Shown here one piece after another: positions 1-9,172 of a stretch of DNA of 64,000 nt. This stretch comes from Brasilonema sennae CENA114 (lineage in GTDB: Bacteria; Cyanobacteriota; Cyanobacteriia; Cyanobacteriales; Nostocaceae): positions 1,252,654 through 1,316,653 of the forward strand of contig NZ_CP030118.1 of the NCBI RefSeq assembly GCF_006968745.1, in the 5' to 3' direction. Made by a program: the position numbers and the translations under genes. The notes under the pieces are model-generated. The model worked only from the letters and a program-made list of their open reading frames with translations, was not told the origin of the DNA and did no database searches. Within the stretch, counting starts at the first letter, position 1. Each line of letters begins with the position of its first letter.

Positions 1-825
1 CACGCAATTTTATACAAAGAACTAGAAAACGCGCGTCAACAAGCCGAACAAGCCACTCGCCGCATCAGAGAATTTCTCGCCAATGTCACCCATGAACTGA
101 GAACACCACTTAACGGTATTATCGGATTTTTGAAGTTGATTTTGGAAGGCATGGCTGATGATCCAGAAGAACAAAGACAATTTCTAGAAGAAGCTCATAA
201 ATCATCACTGTATCTGCTTGATATTATCAATGACATCTTAGACATTGCCAGAATTGAAGCAGACAGAATGGAACTGGAATTGCAATCAGTCAAATTAGAT
301 GAGTTATTCAGTGATGTAGAAGGTTTTATGCGACCTCAAGCAGAGGGGAGAAATCTCAGCGTTCAAATTAATATGCCTCCTACCTCTGATGAAGTTATCG
401 TCTACGGTGATTACCAACGTCTCAAGCAAGTGATGCTAAATCTGGTTAGTAATGCGATCAAATTCACTCATGAAGGCGGTATCACTGTTACAACCGATGT
501 CGTTCGCAAAAAAGTCACATTTCAAGACCAACAATTTCCTGGTATGGTGAGAGTGCGGGTGGCAGACACTGGTATTGGTGTCTCTCTTGACAAACAGGAG
601 AAACTGTTTCAATTATTTAGTCAGGTAGATAGTTCTCGTACTCGCCAGTACGGTGGTACAGGTTTGGGGCTAGCAATATCCCAAAAGCTCGTAGAGGCGA
701 TGGGAGGTCAGGTTAATTTTTATAGTTTGGGCGAAGGGTTAGGATCAACAGTAACATTCACTGTTCCGCTTTATCAACAACCAGTTATGGTTTTGTCCCC
801 AGATAGTGATTCCCAAGAGTTGTAG
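1..825 (+). CDS. Sensor histidine kinase, C-terminal part (truncated by window start)
   Basis: The reading frame is open from base 1, so the start and any sensor domain lie outside the window. Visible are a coiled stretch rich in Q/A/R, the HisKA H-box (THELRTPLN, phospho-acceptor His near nt 91-93), then the HATPase domain with N-box (LNLVSNAIKF), G1 (DTGIGV), F-box (LFQLFSQVD) and G2 (GGTGLGLAIS). All catalytic boxes are intact, so it should autophosphorylate and pass phosphate to a response regulator. No receiver domain follows before the stop. The signal sensed cannot be told. The next gene starts about 115 bp downstream after a short-repeat island, so co-transcription is uncertain. Confidence 0.95.
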   Translation, partial: HAILYKELENARQQAEQATRRIREFLANVTHELRTPLNGIIGFLKLILEGMADDPEEQRQFLEEAHKSSLYLLDIINDILDIARIEADRMELELQSVKLDELFSDVEGFMRPQAEGRNLSVQINMPPTSDEVIVYGDYQRLKQVMLNLVSNAIKFTHEGGITVTTDVVRKKVTFQDQQFPGMVRVRVADTGIGVSLDKQEKLFQLFSQVDSSRTRQYGGTGLGLAISQKLVEAMGGQVNFYSLGEGLGSTVTFTVPLYQQPVMVLSPDSDSQEL

Positions 826-834
826 GAAACGCTT

Positions 835-884
835 AACAGTGAACAGTGAACAGTGATAACTGGTAACTGATGAGTGATAACTGA
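835..884. repeat. Short tandemly repeated heptamers (STRR)
   Basis: Tandem copies of AACAGTG, then variants of GATAACTG / GGTAACTG. Such 7-bp repeats are typical of heterocystous cyanobacterial genomes. No gene overlaps them. Confidence 0.85.
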
Positions 885-939
885 TTTTACTGTGCTCAGT
901 GAATTAAACTGGAGGAGTAGGTGAAGTCAAAATGGTTTT

Positions 940-1590
940 ATGACACATCCAACAACAGCCCGTCAGATATTCCAAACCGCTTACGAAAGTCGTTACACTT
1001 GGGATGAAAACTTTCCTGGCTACAGTGCAGATGTGCAACTCGTTCAACCAGATGAAGTTCACACAGGTAAGATTCGGATCAACCGGGATTTAAGCGTAGA
1101 AGTTACGGGTGTTGCAGATGAGCAAGTACAAGAAGGGATTTCTACCCAATTGCGAGATACAGTCACCCATCGTAAACGTACAAGTTTTGAGCAGTCTCAT
1201 GGAAAGCACGAGTTTTGCCTGGGTGAACAAGACTCCGATGGTGCAATAGAAATTTTGGTAAATGGCGACTGTATGGGTTCAAATTATAAAGTCCGGGGCA
1301 ATGAGATTTGTCAGGTTAGTCGCATCCTGGGTCGTATGGCTTTTATTATTAATACTCACGAAAATTTCGATACAGGTTCTGGTTACCTTGGAACTCGCTA
1401 TGATGCGGTTTTTCGTAACTTGAAAACAAATGAAATCACCAGCATTCTCAAATTTGAAGATTCTTATGAGAAGATAGACGATTACTATGTGATGACTAAG
1501 CAGGTTGTGCAAGAGGATAAAGATGGCGCTAGCACAACAACTGAGTTTGCTTATTTCAATATTAAGCTACTAGAAGCAGCGATTGTTTAG
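940..1590 (+). CDS. DUF3386 family protein
   Basis: A 216-residue protein with no signal peptide or membrane segment. The sequence and length fit the cyanobacterial DUF3386 family, whose function is unknown to me. It opens MTHPTTARQIFQTAYESRY and is acidic and beta-rich by eye. No catalytic motif stands out. It sits between a histidine kinase and cobM but is separated from both by spacers of 100 to 260 bp holding short repeats, so it is probably transcribed alone. The family call is from recognition of the overall sequence. Confidence 0.75.
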   Translation: MTHPTTARQIFQTAYESRYTWDENFPGYSADVQLVQPDEVHTGKIRINRDLSVEVTGVADEQVQEGISTQLRDTVTHRKRTSFEQSHGKHEFCLGEQDSDGAIEILVNGDCMGSNYKVRGNEICQVSRILGRMAFIINTHENFDTGSGYLGTRYDAVFRNLKTNEITSILKFEDSYEKIDDYYVMTKQVVQEDKDGASTTTEFAYFNIKLLEAAIV

Positions 1591-1614
1591 CTAGCTCATA
1601 CCCGAAAAGCTTTA

Positions 1615-1686
1615 ACAGTTATCAGTTATCAGTTACCAGTTATCAGGGGGGTCAAGAAATCGCTTCCTCTGTTCACTGTTCACTGA
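1615..1686. repeat. STRR island with a non-repetitive core shared with 48512-48550
   Basis: Heptamers of the CAGTTAT and CACTGTT types surround a core (CAGTTATCAGGGGGGTCAAG, continuing to CTCTGTTCA, 1637-1675). The 39-bp core recurs identically at 48512-48550. A palindrome follows at 1696-1717 (GCCC, AGAGAATTCTCT, GGGC). Confidence 0.8.
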
Positions 1687-1852
1687 ATAAAAAATGCCCC
1701 AGAGAATTCTCTAGGGCTTAACCAGGGTGCATCTACCAATACACTCTACTAGAAGGAGGGGTTCTATCCGGAAAGATACTGAGGAAATGCCAAAAATTTT
1801 TTTGGATGAGTTGCTGTATGTTGCGATATGCACGAATCTACTAACGAAGTGA

Positions 1853-2638
1853 ATGACAAAAAGTAATTATATATCTCTAGAATCTGGTGTGTACATCGTC
1901 GGTGCAGGTCCTGGAGACCCAGAGTTATTGACTCTTAAGGCGCAAAAACTCCTAAAACTTGCCGATGTTGTTTTATTTGCTGATTCTTTAGTACCTCAAG
2001 AGATTTTAGAGCTTTGCCGCGAGGATGCAGAAATTATTCCCTCTGTGAACAAGACTTTGGAAGAAATTTTGCCAATTATGATCGAACGAGTGCGATCGCA
2101 CAAATCTGTCGTCCGTCTCCATTCTGGCGATCCGAGTCTCTACAGCGCCATCCACGAACAAATGTATCTTTTGGCAGAAGCGGAAATTCCTTTTGAAGTG
2201 ATACCAGGTATTAGTGCTTTTCAAGCAGCAGCTGCGAAACTCAAAGTAGAACTCACTGTTCCCGGTTTAGTCCAAACAATCATCCTCACGCGCATCAGCG
2301 GACGTACAAAAGTTCCCGAAACAGAAGAATTAACCACTCTCGCAGCCCATCAAGCTAGTTTATGTTTATATCTGAGTGCACGTCACGTTGAAGCAGCTCA
2401 AGCTAAACTACTCCAACACTACTCACCTGAAACACAAGTAGCTATTTGCTATCGCTTAGGATGGTCTGATGAAAAAATAGTGGTTGTTCCTCTCCATAAA
2501 ATGGCAGAGTGTACTCACACAGAAAAGCTAATTCGCACCACACTTTACGTAATCAGCCCTGCACTTTCCCAAGCATCAGCACGCTCTCGTTTATATCATC
2601 CCGAACATAGTCACTTGTTTCGCTCATATCACAGTTGA
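1853..2638 (+). CDS. cobM: Precorrin-4 / cobalt-precorrin-4 C11-methyltransferase
   Basis: Uses S-adenosylmethionine to methylate C-11 of the corrin precursor in cobalamin synthesis. The 261-residue length fits the family. Visible are the N-terminal tetrapyrrole methylase motif VGAGPGDPELLTLKA (about residues 13-27), the substrate-site segment LHSGDPSLYSAIHEQ and the PGISAFQAAAAKL motif. Cyanobacteria usually follow the anaerobic route, so cbiF would be an equally valid symbol. No other cob/cbi gene lies nearby and I see no cobalamin riboswitch in the 260 bp upstream. The ATG start follows an AACGAAGTGA stretch with only a weak ribosome site. Confidence 0.93.
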   Translation: MTKSNYISLESGVYIVGAGPGDPELLTLKAQKLLKLADVVLFADSLVPQEILELCREDAEIIPSVNKTLEEILPIMIERVRSHKSVVRLHSGDPSLYSAIHEQMYLLAEAEIPFEVIPGISAFQAAAAKLKVELTVPGLVQTIILTRISGRTKVPETEELTTLAAHQASLCLYLSARHVEAAQAKLLQHYSPETQVAICYRLGWSDEKIVVVPLHKMAECTHTEKLIRTTLYVISPALSQASARSRLYHPEHSHLFRSYHS

Positions 2639-2689
2639 AGACTCTGCTATTCGGTAAACTGAACAATGGGAAACTAACAAGAAAATGCC

Positions 2690-3043
2690 ATGCCTTTAAT
2701 TAAAGTCCAAACTTCTGTATCTGCTCCTCTTGGAGAAGAAGTTGAAGCATTGCTCAAAAGCCTATCAGCTAAGTTAGCTAAGCATACCGGAAAACCAGAA
2801 AGCTACATTATGACAGCTTTTGAAGCAGCAGTTCCCATGACATTTGCTGGCACGACTGAGCCAGTATGCTACATCGAGGTTAAAAGTGTCGGTACAATGA
2901 AGCCAGACCAAACCGAAGTGATGAGCCAAGACTTTTGCCAGGAGATTAACAAGGCGCTAAAAGTGCCTCAAAATCGTATATATATAGAGTTCGCTGACGC
3001 CAAGGGTGCGATGTGGGGCTGGAATGGCACAACTTTTGGTTAG
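2690..3043 (+). CDS. MIF-like phenylpyruvate/dopachrome tautomerase family protein
   Basis: A 117-residue member of the tautomerase superfamily, related to macrophage migration inhibitory factor. After Met removal the N-terminal Pro (MPLIKVQTS) is the catalytic base in this family. The C-terminal part (PQNRIYIEFADAKGAMWGWNG) matches the MIF pattern in which the conserved N-R-Y/F segment lines the active site. The physiological substrate in cyanobacteria is unknown. It lies 51 bp after cobM and 37 bp before the alkyltransferase-like gene, so a short co-transcribed run is plausible. Confidence 0.85.
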   Translation: MPLIKVQTSVSAPLGEEVEALLKSLSAKLAKHTGKPESYIMTAFEAAVPMTFAGTTEPVCYIEVKSVGTMKPDQTEVMSQDFCQEINKALKVPQNRIYIEFADAKGAMWGWNGTTFG

Positions 3044-3080
3044 TTTTTTTGTACAAATGCCTTAGAGTTGTATTGAATCA

Positions 3081-3416
3081 GTGCCAGTGTCTACTTACAA
3101 TGTCATCTATCAAATAGTGCGTCAGATTCCCAAGGGAAGAGTCGCAACCTATGGACAGGTGGCGGATTTAGCAAATCTATATGGTAAAGCGCGTCTGGTA
3201 GGTTATGCTCTCTACCGTCTAGATATAAGCTTATCCGATGTCCCGTGGCATCGAGTTATTAATGCTAAAGGCGAGATATCTCAATCTCCTTCGCGATATG
3301 GAGGAGATAATTTGCAGCGATCGCTCCTGGAGCAAGAAGGGATAAAATTTAACACAGAAGGAAAAATGAACTTGCGAGAGTATCTGTGGCAACCCTCCTT
3401 AAATGTAGATGACTGA
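3081..3416 (+). CDS. Alkyltransferase-like (ATL) DNA-repair protein, MGMT family without the catalytic Cys
   Basis: A 111-residue single-domain homologue of the DNA-binding part of O6-alkylguanine-DNA alkyltransferase. The helix-turn-helix region (IPKGRVATYGQVADLA) is conserved. The active-site motif reads PWHRVI where transferases have PCHRV. The Cys-to-Trp change marks ATL proteins, which bind O6-alkylguanine, flip it out and hand the lesion to nucleotide excision repair rather than removing the alkyl group. The start is GTG. A uvrC gene lies about 2 kb away, which fits the known link to excision repair but is not an operon. Confidence 0.85.
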   Translation: MPVSTYNVIYQIVRQIPKGRVATYGQVADLANLYGKARLVGYALYRLDISLSDVPWHRVINAKGEISQSPSRYGGDNLQRSLLEQEGIKFNTEGKMNLREYLWQPSLNVDD

Positions 3417-3490
3417 CCAGAAGTGATAAACTCAAACAACAAGAGTAGCAATCGCCTACCATAGAGATTCAAAGCCAATTCCTAACTACC

Positions 3491-4582
3491 ATGTCTGTTA
3501 AATCTGTCCCTGTACTCCCCTCCCCGAAAACTAGTGTTGTTCAACAACCAAACCTCTCTATTCCACCGCTTCTAGGAGCAAGTTTAGAGGAGTTAACGGG
3601 TTGGGTACAGCAACAGGGACAACCGGCTTATAGAGGAAAGCAACTGCACGAGTGGATTTATCAAAAGGGAGTGCGATCGCTCTCGGATATCTCTGTGTTT
3701 TCTAAACAATGGCGTGCTGAAGTTGCAGAAATTCCCATCGGGCGCTCAAATATACAGTACCGCTCTGTCGCTCCTGATGGTACCGTCAAATATCTTTTGC
3801 AACTCAGTGATGATCAAATTATTGAGTGTGTGGGTATTCCCGCAGAAAAGCGCTTAACAGTTTGCGTTTCAACTCAAGTGGGTTGTCCGATGGCGTGCGA
3901 TTTTTGCGCTACTGGTAAACAAGGATATAAGCGCAATTTGGGACGTCATGAAATTGTTGATCAGGTGTTGACGGTTCAAGAAGATTTTCAACAACGAGTC
4001 AGCCATGTGGTATTTATGGGCATGGGTGAACCATTGTTAAATACAGATCATGTTATAGGATCTGTCAAATCTTTAAATCAAGATGTGGGTATTGGACAGC
4101 GTAACTTGACTGTCTCTACTGTTGGAATACGCGATCGCATTCGCCAGCTTGCTCAACACCAGTTACAAGTCACTCTTGCTGTCAGTCTCCATGCCCCCAA
4201 CCAAGCACTCCGGGAACAACTCATTCCCAGCGCCCGTTCCTATCCTATAGAAGATTTGCTTGCTGAATGTCGGGAGTATGTCAAAATTACTGGACGCCGT
4301 GTCAGTTTTGAATACGTTCTTCTTGCTGGCGTGAACGATTTGCCAGAACACGCCTTGGAATTAGCACGACACCTGCGAGGATTCCAGAGTCATGTTAATT
4401 TAATTCCATACAATCCCATCACAGAAGCAGATTACAAACGCCCTAACGAAAATCGAATTCAAGCTTTTGTCAAAGTCCTCAAGCAGCAACAAATTGCGGT
4501 TAGTGTTCGCTACTCCCGTGGTTTAGAAGCTGATGCTGCTTGTGGACAATTGAGAACAAATGAGAACAAAAAAGAGTCCTGA
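3491..4582 (+). CDS. rlmN: Dual-specificity 23S rRNA/tRNA adenine-C2 methyltransferase (radical SAM)
   Basis: RlmN methylates C2 of A2503 in 23S rRNA and A37 of some tRNAs by a radical-SAM ping-pong mechanism. The 363-residue length is typical. The 4Fe-4S motif CPMACDFC is near residue 132. The second conserved Cys that carries the methylene intermediate is in DAACGQL near the C-terminus. An SAM-binding GMGEPLLN motif and the [10 protein letters not shown] segment are also present. Motif and length favour RlmN over its paralogue Cfr. An N-terminal extension rich in Pro/Ser may reflect a slightly later true start. Confidence 0.95.
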   Translation: MSVKSVPVLPSPKTSVVQQPNLSIPPLLGASLEELTGWVQQQGQPAYRGKQLHEWIYQKGVRSLSDISVFSKQWRAEVAEIPIGRSNIQYRSVAPDGTVKYLLQLSDDQIIECVGIPAEKRLTVCVSTQVGCPMACDFCATGKQGYKRNLGRHEIVDQVLTVQEDFQQRVSHVVFMGMGEPLLNTDHVIGSVKSLNQDVGIGQRNLTVSTVGIRDRIRQLAQHQLQVTLAVSLHAPNQALREQLIPSARSYPIEDLLAECREYVKITGRRVSFEYVLLAGVNDLPEHALELARHLRGFQSHVNLIPYNPITEADYKRPNENRIQAFVKVLKQQQIAVSVRYSRGLEADAACGQLRTNENKKES

Positions 4583-4632
4583 ATCGTGAGTCATTTCCTC
4601 TCACAAATCAGGACTCAGTATTGAGTATTTAA

Positions 4633-4812
4633 CTAACGCGGTGCAAGAATACCCGGAGCGTAAGCTTCAATCACTTTGTTAGTACGTGTACAAGTGATCA
4701 TTAAGTAGTCACACGTTGCACATTGTGTCCGAGTTAGTTGACTATCTAATAAATAATGTCTTTCACCTTCGCTACCACAATTTGGGCAGCGAACATTTTG
4801 TACTATCTGCAT
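4633..4812 (-). CDS. Small zinc-ribbon protein
   Basis: I place the start at the internal ATG giving MQIVQNVRCPNCGSEGERHY (59 residues), because the 27 residues upstream look unrelated and hydrophobic. Two CxxC knuckles (CPNC and CATC) form a likely zinc ribbon. Relatives in cyanobacteria are often labelled PriA-like, but the protein is far too short to be the PriA helicase and no helicase motif is present. Function unknown. It converges with rlmN across 50 bp. Confidence 0.7.
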   Translation of the reverse strand: MQIVQNVRCPNCGSEGERHYLLDSQLTRTQCATCDYLMITCTRTNKVIEAYAPGILAPR

Positions 4813-5512
4813 TTGAAAATCCTTAACTTTCGTGTTTTTTTGAAAAAAAGCAAATGAAACGTGTAAATCTTCTCGATTTACAAAATTCAACAAATCATAA
4901 TTTATATCGCTTACATTAACATAAAATGAACTGTTCTTTTTTATTTGTCTTTATTTAATTATGTTCATCTTAAAGGTCTATGTTATCCAACTCTGGATAT
5001 ATAAATCATTTATCTTTTTTGATTCTAATTATAAATCTCGTGATCCCAACCATTAAGACGTTGAGACTTCGTTTTTTGTGATCAGGTCAAGTTTTTCTTT
5101 TTTACTATGAAATACAGAACTTTTTGGGAAGTTAAATTTACAGTAAACAGTTAAAAACTCCAAAATTATTCCAGAATATCAATCTTTACCCACTTTTTGT
5201 CACGCTCAAGCTCTCATACGGTCTTATATCGCAAGCAAACGCTGTGTAGAGTATCCACAATTTCCTTGGAGGCTAAACCTCAATAGTTAAAATCTAGAAG
5301 CGAAGGACTGTAATCTGTAAATAGGCATATCTAAAAAGCACTCATTAAAAACTCACTCTACCTTTAGGATTAGTAACACTATGTAACTTTTTAGCTTTTC
5401 TTTATTTTTGTTTACTATTGATAATGATATGAACTCGTGAGCAAAAAATTTTATAAAAAATTCCAGTTATGGAGATTAACCGGATTGCCTATGTTTGCTA
5501 ACGTAGTTCTTA
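4813..5512. other. AT-rich spacer with no recognisable gene
   Basis: About 700 bp between the zinc-ribbon gene and the uvrC terminator region. All frames break often, and I find no tRNA-like fold or long inverted repeat. It may hold the zinc-ribbon promoter near 4815-4960. Confidence 0.5.
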
Positions 5513-5580
5513 GTAATGGGTAATGGGTAATAGGTAATGGGTAATGAATAATGGGTTTTTTCCAATTATCCATTACCCAA
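5513..5580. repeat. Heptamer repeat (GGGTAAT type) ending in an inverted copy, downstream of uvrC
   Basis: Tandem GGGTAAT-like units run to about 5550 and are followed by CCAATTATCCATTACCCA, the reverse complement of the first units. The pair can fold into a hairpin at the 3' end of uvrC and could serve as its terminator. Confidence 0.6.
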
Positions 5581-5620
5581 CACTTTTTTGTTAATAAAAC
5601 AGTATTACATGATACGAATT

Positions 5621-7498
5621 TCAAGAAGGATGGAAATAATCGTAAATTTCTTGAGCCAAACGAGGACCAATACCCGGTACTTCGGCAATCTGTGCAGGTG
5701 TTGCTTGTCGAATATAATCAACAGAGCGAAAATGTCCTAAGAGCAACTTTTGTCGATGGTGTCCCAAACCAGAGATTTCATCTAAACGCGATCGCTTCAA
5801 TTTATCACTGCGCTGTTGTCTATGAAAACTCACGGCGAATCGATGCGCTTCATCTCGTAAACGCCGCAAAAGTTGTACTCCGGGTTGTTCTGACTCAGTT
5901 TCCAGTGGTTCGGACTCTCCTGGTAAAAAGATTTCTTCTCGCCGTTTTGCCAAACTAATGACTCGCAAATCTTCCAATAAATTCATTTCTTGCAAGACTG
6001 CAACCACAGATGACAACTGACCTTTACCACCATCTATCATGATAAGGTCGGGCCAATCAGGATTTCCCATTCGCGCTAAGTGCGGCTCTTCGATATACTT
6101 GCGAAAGCGACGCTGGATAACTTCAGCAAGACTGGCAAAATCGTCTGAGTGTCCTGTTGTGACTGTAGGATTTTTGATTTTGTAATGGCGATAGTGCTGC
6201 TTGGCGGGTAAACCGTCAATAAACACGACTTGGGAAGCAACGGCGTTTGAACCTTGGATATGGGAAATGTCGTAACCTTCGATGCGGTGAGGTAACTCGG
6301 GTAAATCGAGGATGGTGGCTAAATCGTGCATCGCTTGTTGGTTGCGATCGCTTAATTTTTGCGTTCGTTGCAACTCATATTGAGCATTTCGCTCCACCAT
6401 ATCAATCAATTCTGCCTTGACTTGTCGCTGTGGATTAAAAATCGTGACTTTTCTTCCCTTACGCGCAGTCAGCACATCCGCTAATATCTCCCCATCAGGT
6501 AATTCGTGTTGTACCAAAATCTCTGTGGGAATTTCTACAGAGTCAGCAGTTTGATAATGCTCCTCCAACACTCTTTGTAAGATAGCACCTGGTTCCGCGT
6601 GAGCATCCGCGACAAATGCTAAACGTCCTACCAATTGCCCAGCACGAATCTGGAATAATTGAATGCAGGCGAGTTGTTCGTCACTAAAGAGCGCAATCGC
6701 ATCACGGGAAACTGTATCATCTGGTAGAGACACTTTTTGATCAGCACTCAGGGACTTTAAGCCAGCAATTTGATCACGAATCCGTGCTGCTGACTCAAAG
6801 TTTTCATATTCAGCTGCTTTTTGCATTTGCTCAGTTAAAGTCTCGATAAGTTCTTGACTTCGACCTTGAAAAACCATCGCCACTTTTTGCACAGTTTTGC
6901 GGTATTCTTCAGGTGAAACCAGCAACTGACATACACCCGGACAGCGTCCTAAATCGTAATTCAAGCAAGGACGATCTTTGAACAATGGCTGAGGACGTTG
7001 TCGCAAAGGAAAGATACGCTTACACAAGCGCAATATCTCCCGTAATAAGCCAGAATCAGTATAAGGACCGTAGAATTTATCTTTTTCTTTCCCTATTTGA
7101 CGTTTGCGAGTGATAAAAATACGCGGATAATCTTCTGACCATGTAATACACACGTAAGGATATTTTTTATCATCCTTGAGTAATACGTTGAAATAAGGTT
7201 GATGCTGCTTGATCAGGTTGGCTTCTAACGCCAAAGCTTCAGTTTCGGTATCGGTGACAATAAATTCAATTTCTGTCACCTGCTTAACCATTGTAGCGAT
7301 GCGTTCGCTCAGTCTTTGTGAGTCTCGAAAATAAGAACGAACACGCGATCGCAACTTCCGCGATTTGCCTATGTAGATGATGCGATCGCTTCCATCTCGC
7401 ATCAAATAAACTCCAGGTTCTGGCGGAATTTCTTGTAGTCGGAGTTCTAGGCGTTCAGGTTCTCTGACGAGTGGTACTATTTGAGCAGATGTTGTCAC
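5621..7498 (-). CDS. uvrC: UvrABC excinuclease subunit C
   Basis: UvrC makes both incisions around DNA damage in nucleotide excision repair. All domains are present in order: the GIY-YIG nuclease ([20 protein letters not shown], about residues 28-47), a Cys-rich segment ([13 protein letters not shown]), the UVR domain that contacts UvrB (about residues 205-240), the RNase H-like nuclease with MIDGGKGQ, and the C-terminal helix-hairpin-helix pair ([16 protein letters not shown] and [16 protein letters not shown]). The 625-residue length is normal. Several GCGATCGC sites lie inside. No neighbour shares its strand, so it is probably monocistronic. Confidence 0.97.
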   Translation of the reverse strand: MTTSAQIVPLVREPERLELRLQEIPPEPGVYLMRDGSDRIIYIGKSRKLRSRVRSYFRDSQRLSERIATMVKQVTEIEFIVTDTETEALALEANLIKQHQPYFNVLLKDDKKYPYVCITWSEDYPRIFITRKRQIGKEKDKFYGPYTDSGLLREILRLCKRIFPLRQRPQPLFKDRPCLNYDLGRCPGVCQLLVSPEEYRKTVQKVAMVFQGRSQELIETLTEQMQKAAEYENFESAARIRDQIAGLKSLSADQKVSLPDDTVSRDAIALFSDEQLACIQLFQIRAGQLVGRLAFVADAHAEPGAILQRVLEEHYQTADSVEIPTEILVQHELPDGEILADVLTARKGRKVTIFNPQRQVKAELIDMVERNAQYELQRTQKLSDRNQQAMHDLATILDLPELPHRIEGYDISHIQGSNAVASQVVFIDGLPAKQHYRHYKIKNPTVTTGHSDDFASLAEVIQRRFRKYIEEPHLARMGNPDWPDLIMIDGGKGQLSSVVAVLQEMNLLEDLRVISLAKRREEIFLPGESEPLETESEQPGVQLLRRLRDEAHRFAVSFHRQQRSDKLKRSRLDEISGLGHHRQKLLLGHFRSVDYIRQATPAQIAEVPGIGPRLAQEIYDYFHPS

Positions 7499-7751
7499 AA
7501 CCAGTGTTTGGTCATTCTACGAATTTATCTATCTCTATTTTAAGTAAAATTACTGTTTGTTTTCTAAATTTAAGATTGAATAAACAAGATTTACGACTTC
7601 TGGTGAAAAGTCGGGGATCGGAATCTAAGTTAGTTTTTACCGAAAAAAGAACTCAGAACTCAGAACTCAGAATATTAAACGCGCTTTTTTAGTATGATTA
7701 AGAGTTCTGGTCTTGAGTATTGGTATAAAGCCCTTTCATTGTCCCCTAAAC
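7499..7751. other. uvrC upstream spacer with a heptamer repeat
   Basis: Contains tandem AGAACTC units at about 7645-7672 and presumably the uvrC promoter close to 7500-7560. No gene is supported. Confidence 0.5.
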
Positions 7752-7823
7752 ATCTGGCAGCCTTGTATTTGTTGACCTGTCAGCATTTACGAGTACTCGT
7801 TGTTTGAAGGCTGCCAGATTTTT
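7752..7823 (+). terminator. Long-arm hairpin with T-tract and a palindrome inside its loop
   Basis: A perfect 13-bp stem (ATCTGGCAGCCTT at 7752-7764, AAGGCTGCCAGAT at 7807-7819) is followed by a T-run on the + strand. The 42-nt loop holds the perfect palindrome ACGAGTACTCGT (7789-7800), so the transcript could form a branched structure. No + strand gene ends just upstream, so it may end a small RNA instead. A smaller hairpin (ATCCCC...GGGGAT) follows at about 7887-7912. Confidence 0.6.
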
Positions 7824-8245
7824 TCGTGTTAGACCCAAACGCCCGGATAAATCCTTTGGAGACCAAGAAAGTTTTTCCCTTTCTTAAATCCCCCGGATTC
7901 CATCCGTGGGGATATTCTGATTACTGCGTTCTGTGTTCTTCTTAAAATACTTTATCATCAAAATCAGGGTTACACAGAATTGGTATTAACCCAAAGACTG
8001 ACTTGCGCGGCTATCATCAAGATAACTAGGTTTCGTCTTTGCCATAGCCGCTTGAATGTTTTCTATAATCTTTTGGGCTATTTCAGTGAGTATAACTCAA
8101 TTTTTTCGTGTCGAATAACACAGAATTTGCTGCAAGATAGATATTACCCTGAGAAAGAATTAGTAAAATGTAATAGTTACAAGAGCTACAGCTTCATTAA
8201 ACTTAGCTCTAAAGATTCATATTTGAAACTAAGGAACAAGAAACT

Positions 8246-8443
8246 ATGGCTGGAATGAAAACTTCTAAGGATTACGAATTTAGTGCTAATGCTGAAATTT
8301 GGAATAACTTAAAGTCCGCGATCGCAGCAAGTTCTGGTTTCAAGCGCTGGCTACTAGAACGCGATACTCAATTTCAGAAGCTACGCCTTGAGGAACAAGT
8401 ACAAGGTTATTTGCGCGAAACCTTAGAAACATTAGCTTACTAA
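8246..8443 (+). CDS. Conserved small hypothetical protein (65 aa)
   Basis: The ATG is preceded by AAGGAAC at suitable spacing. The 65-residue product is soluble and mostly helical by eye, with a motif ASSGFKRWLLERD in the middle and an acidic C-terminal half (RLEEQVQGYLRETLETLAY). I recall similar small proteins in filamentous cyanobacteria, but no function. It is flanked by hairpins on both sides and followed within 60 bp by a strong terminator-like stem, which supports it being a genuine single-gene unit. Confidence 0.7.
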   Translation: MAGMKTSKDYEFSANAEIWNNLKSAIAASSGFKRWLLERDTQFQKLRLEEQVQGYLRETLETLAY

Positions 8444-8502
8444 TGAGTGCGGACGCGTCAATAAACATACCTAAAATAACGCGGGAGGCAGATAGCCCCG
8501 AA

Positions 8503-8545
8503 GCAGAGTTTCAATAAATAAAATGAATTGAAACTCTGCGTTATT
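8503..8545 (+). terminator. Rho-independent terminator-like hairpin
   Basis: Perfect 13-bp inverted repeat GCAGAGTTTCAAT (8503-8515) and ATTGAAACTCTGC (8527-8539) with an AT-rich loop and GTTATTTAT after it, just downstream of the 65-aa gene. Confidence 0.7.
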
Positions 8546-8564
8546 TATATCGGGATGGAATACC

Positions 8565-8790
8565 CACACGACTGATTTTTCAGTCGTGTGCCAGTTGATT
8601 AACTGTCATTTGTGCCGACAGTCACGCAAGTGCCGTCAACTGGCGAAGCAGTAAGTGTCAAAATTAATACTTTCCTTTGAAGGCAGTTTCCAAGGCTCGT
8701 AAAACCCAACTGGTTCGACTCTGTAAGGGTGGACAGTTCTGAACTGTCGGGAAATCCACTTCCCTTGCACTGAGTGACTTTTGACAAAGT
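8565..8790. mobile_element. Possible remnant of an IS200/IS605-type element end (structured, hairpin-rich)
   Basis: Successive hairpins: CACACGACTGA / TCAGTCGTGTG (8565-8590, TTTT loop), GCCAGTTGA / TCAACTGGC (8590-8644) enclosing ACTGTC / GACAGT, and GACAGTT / AACTGTC (8732-8748). The + strand reads as short peptide pieces reminiscent of a TnpB C-terminal tail (for example LVKPNWFDSVRVDSSELSG) with a stop inside. Subterminal hairpins without target duplication are the hallmark of this family. No transposase is present. The identification is tentative. Confidence 0.35.
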
Positions 8791-8862
8791 AAGAACGCTA
8801 GTAGTTATTAGTCATAAATCATGAATTGCATCTTTGTTTTACAATACATTACTTAACCTCAA

Positions 8863-8891
8863 AAATCAGGTTTCTTGAAGAAATCTGATTT
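8863..8891. repeat. Inverted repeat (AAATCAG...CTGATTT)
   Basis: AAATCAGGTTTCTT pairs with AAGAAATCTGATTT with one mismatch and a 1-2 nt loop, followed by TATTTTTG. It resembles the GAAACC-GGTTTC hairpins common in cyanobacterial spacers, one of which lies inside the element at 13855-13981. The remaining spacer to 9172 holds only the promoter region of the next gene. Confidence 0.5.
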
Positions 8892-9172
8892 ATTTTTGAT
8901 CTGTGTACGGATGAATGGTATTAAGTGTAGAAGAAAGAATTTAGAATAAGAGTTGCTTGGTGTAGGGAAGTATGAAATACCCCTACTCCGCAAAATTCGC
9001 GTCGATGTGCAAACTATATGTAAAAGAATGTAAAAATTTCTGTTTTTCACGCAGGAACCCAGATGTCAATATACAGGTCTTCAGCTATAGTTTGCATGAG
9101 TTTTACAGCAACGCCTGCTGTTAGAGACACCATTATCAACTAACACTATTTCCGCAGATCATTAATAATAAA

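Noticed and set aside
1696..1717. GCCC...AGAGAATTCTCT...GGGC palindrome as a terminator
   Set aside because: The A-run lies on the wrong side for a + strand terminator and no minus-strand gene ends there; kept only as a palindrome.
1740..1852. Cobalamin riboswitch before cobM
   Set aside because: No B12-box-like sequence or long leader could be identified.
4633..4812. PriA helicase annotation for the small zinc-ribbon protein
   Set aside because: 59 residues with only two CxxC knuckles and no helicase motifs.
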